From positions 1 to 64,000 of the forward strand of contig JAZRQR010000157.1 of NCBI GenBank assembly GCA_045650025.1: a stretch of 64,000 bases of DNA. Direction: 5' to 3'. The number at the start of each line of letters is the position of its first letter. Positions within the stretch are counted from its first letter, which is position 1. Shown one piece after another: positions 58,918 through 64,000 of this stretch. Origin of the DNA: SVQP01 sp045650025 (GTDB taxonomy: Bacteria > Bacillota > Clostridia > Oscillospirales > CAG-272). The notes under the pieces were generated by a model that saw only the letters and a program-made list of their open reading frames with translations, was not told where the DNA came from and ran no database searches. The position numbers were made by a program, and so were the translations under genes.

Positions 58918-60396
58918 TTACTCGGTACGCATGCAGAATGCAAGCGCGGGCAGATTATTGCCGTTACGCAGATCGGCATACTCCACCGACGCACGAATGG
59001 AATACGCATACGACACGACGCTTGCGTCCGCGCCATCGGGCACGTCCACCAGTACGCAGCCGCGCGTTTCGATCACGGCGCGTGCGGGCACGTCACTTCC
59101 CTTAGGTCCAACGCGGAAGCCCTTGACTTCCCTGTCAAGGCTGTCGCGCGGCGACTGACCGCAGACGCAAAGTCCGTCACCGATGTCGGTAAAGGCAACC
59201 GTGATCTGCTTGCCGTCTGCCGATTTTTTCGCCTCGGTGGCGCGGGGGGCGCGTGCGTCATACTCGTTGCCAATGCGGTATTCGCGTGCAAGTGCCAGCT
59301 TGGCAAGGCGCATGGCAAGCTCATACTTACGGGGAGAGTGCGCAAAATCGGGGTGATCGTCGGGTGCACCCAGATCCATAGCAGGGGTCAGCGTGCTGCC
59401 CGGGATGGTCGCCAGTGCATCGGTCTGCTTGACGCGCACGGTGTCCAGGCACGCAAAGTAGGTAAAGCACTCATCGCGGTAGTCCGAGAGCTGCACGTTA
59501 TAGAACGGGAACTCCTGTCCAAAGCGTGCACGCTCGTCCTCAACAAAGCGGGTCAGCTCCACGTCGTACACGGGCGCGCGATCCGGGAAGCAGCCCTCGC
59601 TCTCGCCCTGGAAGAAGATCTGCCCCTTGAACTGCAGCGGCACGAAGGGATGGATGAGCGAATTGTAAAAGCCGCCAAGAGGTACTGCCACCGTGGTGGT
59701 ATAGCCAAGCTCGGCTGCCAGCTCTGCGGGCATCAGCTCGCGAATGCAGGCGCCGCCTGCCGCCATCATGATCATGCCCACGGGCGCGTCAATATAGCGC
59801 AGCAGCTCCTTACCAAAGAACCAGCCGATAGCGGAAAAGCCCATGGCGTCCGGCTCGAGTGGGAGTCGCCAATGCCAATCGGGATTGATGACGTCGGGCT
59901 GCGGTGCAGCACACTGCTCCTGGTGCTCAAAGGCATACTGACGGGTCTGCGTAAACAGGCGCAGCGGCTCGTCCTTGTCGTACCATTGCTCGGGTGCCCA
60001 GGACAGGCAGGAGGAGAGGTTGTGCTCGGCATTGGACTGACCGCCGATCAGCCACACGTCACCAACAAGCACGTCCTCGAGCACCGCGCTGTGTCCGCGG
60101 TCATCGTAGATCGACATCAGCTTGCCCTCCCATACCGCGCCGTGCGGTACGAAGGTCAGCGTCCATTTGTTGTCCTCATTTACGGTGGCAGTTACACGCT
60201 CACCCATAAATTCGCCCGTGACAATCGAGCCGGGCGCATTGGAAAAGCCCCAGATGCGAATGGGTCTCTCGCGCTGCAACACCATATGCGAGCTAAATAC
60301 GCCCGATACCTTGAAATCCGGGCAAACCCAGCCGCTTGCGTTGACGGTCAGCTCCTTTTCCTCTTGTCCGGGCAAAGCCATTTTGTTTTCTTCCAT
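58918..60396 (-). CDS. Sialate O-acetylesterase-like SGNH hydrolase
   Basis: The 492-aa protein matches sialic-acid-specific 9-O-acetylesterase relatives. FSSHMVLQRERPIRIWGFSN is in the N-terminal beta domain, IGGQSNAEHNL carries the nucleophile Ser (about residue 118), IFFQGESEG is block V-like, and DDHPDF...RLAKLAL supplies the Asp/His pair. There is no signal peptide, so it acts inside the cell on imported sugars. It begins 7 bases after the MFS-GH2 fusion gene, consistent with intracellular trimming of an acetylated glycan. Confidence 0.88.
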   Translation of the reverse strand: MEENKMALPGQEEKELTVNASGWVCPDFKVSGVFSSHMVLQRERPIRIWGFSNAPGSIVTGEFMGERVTATVNEDNKWTLTFVPHGAVWEGKLMSIYDDRGHSAVLEDVLVGDVWLIGGQSNAEHNLSSCLSWAPEQWYDKDEPLRLFTQTRQYAFEHQEQCAAPQPDVINPDWHWRLPLEPDAMGFSAIGWFFGKELLRYIDAPVGMIMMAAGGACIRELMPAELAAELGYTTTVAVPLGGFYNSLIHPFVPLQFKGQIFFQGESEGCFPDRAPVYDVELTRFVEDERARFGQEFPFYNVQLSDYRDECFTYFACLDTVRVKQTDALATIPGSTLTPAMDLGAPDDHPDFAHSPRKYELAMRLAKLALAREYRIGNEYDARAPRATEAKKSADGKQITVAFTDIGDGLCVCGQSPRDSLDREVKGFRVGPKGSDVPARAVIETRGCVLVDVPDGADASVVSYAYSIRASVEYADLRNGNNLPALAFCMRTE

Positions 60397-60403
60397 GTTG
60401 TCC

Positions 60404-63400
60404 TCAATTCCCTGCTATCTTCTCGTAGCAGCTGTATATTTCGCTTGCAAGCGCAGCCATGGCGGCAGCATCTGCCTTTTCCACTTGTCTGTCGTAGGTC
60501 ACAAGACCGTTGGTTTCATCCTCCACGTCCGAGATCTGCGTCAGCACGCACGCGCAAAGACCACTCTCCTTGATCGCAGGTATGACCTGCTCGCGGTAGA
60601 GTGCCTCGGTCGCGGCTTGCCACGCCTCGGGGGTGGGATAGGTGGTGTAGCCGTAGTTGTTGTCGGGGTTAAAGATGTGCCCCTCTACGCGGCAGGCATA
60701 GCCGCCAAACTCGGAAAGCACCACGGGACGGTCACCCCAGGGCTTGATATGGATCTTTTTGAAATAGATATGCTCACTCTGCACGTCACTTTTCTTGCCC
60801 CAGAACCAGCCCGAGGTGGCATCCCACACACGCGAGGGGTCAAGTGCCTTGAGCGTATCATAGGTTTGATCCGCCTCAAACTGTCCCCATCCCTCGTTGA
60901 AGATGGTGTAATAGCACACGCTGGGGTGGTTATGCAAGAGCCAAACCGTGTTTGAGCTCTCGGTAAAGAATGCTTGCTTGCGTCTCTTGCTTACTCTGTG
61001 CGTAACGCCGCGCTTGAGCCCTGCCGTGGGCAGAGCGGTATCCACAAGGAAGCTGTAGCCGCCGTTGTTGACCATATCCTGGAACACCACCATGCCCAGC
61101 TTGTCGCACAGATAATAGAACACCTGCGGCTCGATCTTGATATGCTTACGCAGCATGTTAGAGCCCATTTTCTTGGCGGTCAGAATATCGTTTTCATAGC
61201 CACGGGGGCTGCCGGGCAGATAGATGCCGTCCGGGAAATAGCCCTGATCCAGAAGTCCGTGGAAGAAATAGGGCTTGCCGTTGAGGCAAATGCGCGGTGT
61301 GCCGCCCACGTTTTCCACACTCACGGTGCGCAGCGCGAAATAGGACTTGACCTCGTCCTTACCCGACCGCAGCGTAAACTCATACAGATACGGGTGCTCG
61401 GGCGACCAAAGCATAGCGGTCTTAGGCTTGTAGGTGTAAGAATTACCCGTAAAATGCACGGTGTCCGCACCGTCGGGCGTTTGTACGGTCATTTCATATT
61501 CTCCCGTACCGCCCATGATATCGATTTTCACAGAATCAAGCGCGGGCGTCAAACGGATATTTTCGATATACGCGTCGGGCACCTGCTCCAGCCATACGGG
61601 CTGCCAGATGCCGCTGACGGGGGTATACCACATGCCGCCGCGATCACGGCGCTGCTTACCCCAGCCGAAATTGTGATCCAGCTTATCGGTGACGATCACG
61701 GACAAATGGTTGGTACCCTGTTGTACGTAATCGGTAATATCCAGCCCAAAAGGCAGATAGCCGCCTTCATGAATGCCTGCTTTTTGATGATTGATCCGCA
61801 CGTCACAGCTCTGATCCACCGCGCCAAAGTGCAAAATCACGCGCTCACCCTCTCGCTTTTCCAGCTCGAACGTGCGCTTATACTGCCAGCGCTCATCCGC
61901 TTGCAGCTGTCTTTCGATACCCGAAAGTCTGCTTTCGGGCGGGAACGGCACGCGGATCTGACCAATATACTCGGTTCCCTGCTCCCCAATGACCGTAAGC
62001 TCCCATTCCCCGCAAAGGCTCTGCCAGCACTCGCGCTTCATGGACGGACGGGGATATTCTTTCTCCCACGCGTTCGCATCCTGTTCAAAAGGGGTATGCA
62101 GCTCCTGCAAACGGGGCTTCTTTTTTTCTCCAAACAGCACCACCAAAAGCAGTACGATACCTGCCACGACCAGCGCGGTCAGGAAAATATCAGCACTGGG
62201 CACAAAGGATTCGGTACCGTCGCCGTTGACGATCCGCTCGGCATCGGCAAGCACCAGCTCGCCGATCCAAGGACCGATGACGCCGGGCAGCAGCACCTGC
62301 GTAAATATGCGGATGCCCTGCAGTCTGCCCGCCTTGCCGGCAGGGGTCAGATCACGGATCTTGGCACCAAACACGGCAGCGCCGCAAAGGTAGCCGCACA
62401 TCATGAAGAGCGAGCCGATAAAGACCGGCAGCTTGCCCGTGCACAGATACAGCACCACAAAGCCCACGCACAGCCAAAGCAGCGCAATGATGCCCGTGAC
62501 GCGGAATCCCTTTTTGTCATACACTCTGCCCCAGAACGCGGTTGCAACCGACGCTAAAATGATGGCAGGTGCCATGACCAGCACGTAATCCGCCATACCC
62601 AGCGACACCTCATAGTAAATAATGAGGTATGGCATAAAGATCTGAATGGCGATATTGAACAGCACGAAAATGCCAAGCAGCACGTACAGCTGCGGATGCT
62701 TTGCCATGGTGGACGGACGGAATCCGTACATCACCGAGGAAACGTACCCATCCTTGACCGGCTTGATGGCAGGGTCTTTGATCAAGAAAAATCCCAGCAC
62801 GCCCGCGATCAGCACAAGCCCACCGATCACGCAGAACATCAGCGTCCAGTATGCGGGCATGGACTGCGAGAGGCTGGCAGGCACCAGCATCATACCGCCA
62901 AACACCAAGAGAATGGCGATCAGCGGCATCATGGCGTTCAGACCCTCCGCCGCACCTCGGTTTTTCTCGGTGGTGCTGTCGGTCAGCCAGGCGTTAAACG
63001 CCGCATCGTTGGCAGTTGAGCCAAAGAAGGTCATGATGCAGTCCAGCGCCACGGTCAGCGAAATGCCCACGGTGGCAGCCGAGACGGTCATGGGAATGAT
63101 GGTGGAAATCCAGTCCACGCGCAGAGCGGCAAAGGCAAAAATGGAAATGCCCCACAGAATATAGCCGCCCGAAATAAACAGACGGCGCTTGCCGATCTTA
63201 TCCGAAAGCGCGCCCATAAAAATGGTGGTCAGCGTAGCTGCCACCGCCGAAGCGCTCACCATCAGACGAATATCGCCCGGGGATGCCGCGAACATTTTGT
63301 AAATGAATACGTTGAGGTACATATTCTCGACCACCCATGCGATCTGCCCCAGCAGGCCAAACAGCACAAGCGCCATATAGAATCTTCCCTTTCCTTTTTG

Positions 63401-63406
63401 CTTCAT
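60404..63406 (-). CDS. MFS transporter fused to a glycoside hydrolase family 2 enzyme
   Basis: This single 1000-aa frame joins two full modules. Residues about 1-430 form a twelve-helix major-facilitator transporter with MGALSDKIGKRRLFISGG (the loop 2-3 signature) and FWGRVYDKKGFRVTG. Residues about 440-1000 form a GH2 beta-galactosidase/beta-glucuronidase-like enzyme: sugar-binding domain (CGEWELTVIGEQGTEY...), Ig-like domain, and a TIM barrel. The barrel has the acid/base Glu in FNEGWGQF (about 837) and a nucleophile Glu in VVLSEFGGY (about 898). The C-terminal half would lie in the cytoplasm. No stop or shift separates the parts. Import coupled to cleavage of a glycoside is the simplest role. 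Confidence 0.92.
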   Translation of the reverse strand: MKQKGKGRFYMALVLFGLLGQIAWVVENMYLNVFIYKMFAASPGDIRLMVSASAVAATLTTIFMGALSDKIGKRRLFISGGYILWGISIFAFAALRVDWISTIIPMTVSAATVGISLTVALDCIMTFFGSTANDAAFNAWLTDSTTEKNRGAAEGLNAMMPLIAILLVFGGMMLVPASLSQSMPAYWTLMFCVIGGLVLIAGVLGFFLIKDPAIKPVKDGYVSSVMYGFRPSTMAKHPQLYVLLGIFVLFNIAIQIFMPYLIIYYEVSLGMADYVLVMAPAIILASVATAFWGRVYDKKGFRVTGIIALLWLCVGFVVLYLCTGKLPVFIGSLFMMCGYLCGAAVFGAKIRDLTPAGKAGRLQGIRIFTQVLLPGVIGPWIGELVLADAERIVNGDGTESFVPSADIFLTALVVAGIVLLLVVLFGEKKKPRLQELHTPFEQDANAWEKEYPRPSMKRECWQSLCGEWELTVIGEQGTEYIGQIRVPFPPESRLSGIERQLQADERWQYKRTFELEKREGERVILHFGAVDQSCDVRINHQKAGIHEGGYLPFGLDITDYVQQGTNHLSVIVTDKLDHNFGWGKQRRDRGGMWYTPVSGIWQPVWLEQVPDAYIENIRLTPALDSVKIDIMGGTGEYEMTVQTPDGADTVHFTGNSYTYKPKTAMLWSPEHPYLYEFTLRSGKDEVKSYFALRTVSVENVGGTPRICLNGKPYFFHGLLDQGYFPDGIYLPGSPRGYENDILTAKKMGSNMLRKHIKIEPQVFYYLCDKLGMVVFQDMVNNGGYSFLVDTALPTAGLKRGVTHRVSKRRKQAFFTESSNTVWLLHNHPSVCYYTIFNEGWGQFEADQTYDTLKALDPSRVWDATSGWFWGKKSDVQSEHIYFKKIHIKPWGDRPVVLSEFGGYACRVEGHIFNPDNNYGYTTYPTPEAWQAATEALYREQVIPAIKESGLCACVLTQISDVEDETNGLVTYDRQVEKADAAAMAALASEIYSCYEKIAGN

Positions 63407-63445
63407 AGGTCTCTTATCTCCTTATGCGGATCCTTATGCGGAAAT

Positions 63446-63476
63446 GGGGTGACGGACACGCCGCCACCCCTTTTTT
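63446..63476. terminator. Hairpin between the 39-aa peptide gene and the MFS-GH2 gene
   Basis: GGGGTGACGG/CCGCCACCCC with one mismatch and loop ACACG. The T-run lies on the plus strand, so on the coding strand it may act as an attenuator rather than a full stop. Confidence 0.5.
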
Positions 63477-63481
63477 CATCA

Positions 63482-63601
63482 TCACAGAACGTTGAGCAAC
63501 GATACGACCAGCAAAGCACCGGTTAAGCCGGTTGCTACAAGCAGAATGCCCTGCACCGCAGCCACAGCGGTAGAGATCAACGTAATCCAAACAGGCTTCA
63601 T
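63482..63601 (-). CDS. 39-residue membrane peptide
   Basis: A short frame begins ATG at 63601 after AAAGGG with a good spacing. It encodes MKPVWITLIS followed by one or two hydrophobic stretches covering nearly the whole length, ending LLNVL. It lies between the partial DUF4091 gene and the MFS-GH2 gene, all on the minus strand. It resembles small holin- or toxin-like peptides only in general character, and could instead be a small partner of the transporter. Function unknown. Confidence 0.6.
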   Translation of the reverse strand: MKPVWITLISTAVAAVQGILLVATGLTGALLVVSLLNVL

Positions 63602-63619
63602 AACAAATCCCTTTCTGAT

Positions 63620-64000
63620 TTAGCTAAGTGCCTCGAGCAGCTTTACACGCGCTGCGTCGATCACATCTGCATCATCTGTAAAATCCTCAAACGTGCGCGC
63701 AACCGATTGGCTGATCGCCAAGGCAGCGGACGCATCCTTTTGTCCAAGCATATGCAAGAGCTCCCAGTCGTAAAGTCCCTCGCGCGTTGCCACCGCTCTG
63801 TTAGAGGGCAGCACGTCAAAGTGCTCTGCGTCGGGATACACGATATAGCCGTCACCCTTGTATCTTGCGCCCGGCTGAATGCCGTAAATGGTCTTTTCGC
63901 TCCAGTAGTTAAAGCCCCAATGCAAAAAGCCCGTAATGCCCTGCGAGTAGCATGCCCACTTGATCAGTCGGCTATAGGAATGCGGCAGATCCAAAAACTT
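63620..64000 (-). CDS. DUF4091/GH123-like glycosidase (C-terminal part, gene runs off the right edge)
   Basis: The visible 126 residues contain SRLIKWACYSQGITGFLHWGFNYWS, then GDGYIVYPDAEHF and VATREGLYDWELLHML, the C-terminal landmarks of DUF4091 proteins related to GH123 beta-N-acetylgalactosaminidases. The catalytic Asp-Glu pair lies outside the window. It is upstream of the 39-aa peptide, the MFS-GH2 fusion and the O-acetylesterase on the same strand, which supports a glycan-use locus. Confidence 0.82.
   Translation of the reverse strand, partial: KFLDLPHSYSRLIKWACYSQGITGFLHWGFNYWSEKTIYGIQPGARYKGDGYIVYPDAEHFDVLPSNRAVATREGLYDWELLHMLGQKDASAALAISQSVARTFEDFTDDADVIDAARVKLLEALS

Noticed and set aside
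60404..63406. Assembly or frameshift artefact joining two genes (MFS and GH2)
   Set aside because: The frame is continuous with no internal ribosome site and start at the junction, and both halves are full length, so a true fusion is the better reading, subject to read support.

Overview
The window looks like chromosome from an endospore-forming, Gram-positive anaerobe of class Clostridia, probably a gut Oscillospiraceae-like lineage of moderate GC. The evidence is Rex, SpoVT, SpoIIR, DnaD/DnaC-type primosome genes, AGGAGG-type ribosome binding sites, TTGACA-17-TATAAT promoters, many lipoproteins with T/E/P-rich linkers, and REP-like palindromes of a kind common in that group. The placement is inference; no rRNA or tRNA gene was found.

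Layout. 1-6125 (minus): partial dnaC, dnaD and rex; a DnaA-box cluster; tsaD, rimI, a lipoprotein and a dCMP deaminase; then spoVT. 6349-6984 is an AT-rich zinc-ribbon protein, followed by a chimeric scar made of two pieces of the 18-20 kb region. 7192-16892 (minus) is a seven-gene signalling cassette: unknown 145-aa protein, 1306-aa Cys-rich secreted protein, FecR-like protein, CHASE2 adenylate cyclase, TIM-barrel protein, GAF/HD-GYP phosphodiesterase and a small membrane protein. A 7TM-LuxR regulator lies directly upstream, and GGGGTGAAAA repeats sit between it and the cassette. 18430-21299 (plus): YeiH-type exporter, DMT transporter, XRE regulator and a small basic protein.

21354-21634 and 34969-35248 are two diverged copies (281 and 280 bp) of one structured element with 28-bp inverted ends resembling tRNA T-arms. 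21675-26130 holds a nucleoside-kinase-like gene behind a purine (guanine-type) riboswitch, a secreted MBL-fold lipoprotein and purC. 26525-34425 (minus): PH-like membrane protein, L-cysteine desulfidase, YitT, and a 1617-aa surface protein whose cytoplasmic tail resembles ribosomal protein L15. 35319-42729: a 5'-nucleotidase lipoprotein, an ECF sigma factor with a C-terminal extension of almost 700 residues (minus), and an nrnA-nrnA-surE operon. 42798-52261 (minus): RDD protein, Ugp-like ABC transporter, a thermonuclease lipoprotein and an OB-fold lipoprotein.

52529-64000: HAD phosphatase, GH71/99-like secreted protein, Dus, YtxH-like protein, spoIIR, rbfA, a sialate O-acetylesterase-like protein, an MFS-GH2 fusion, a 39-aa membrane peptide and a partial DUF4091/GH123-like gene. 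This right end looks like a glycan-use locus. A recurring theme is nucleotide salvage (dCMP deaminase, kinase with purine riboswitch, purC, secreted nuclease and nucleotidase, NrnA x2, SurE). The most unusual items are the second-messenger cassette, the MFS-GH2 fusion, the giant sigma factor, the L15-tailed surface protein and the paired T-arm-like elements.
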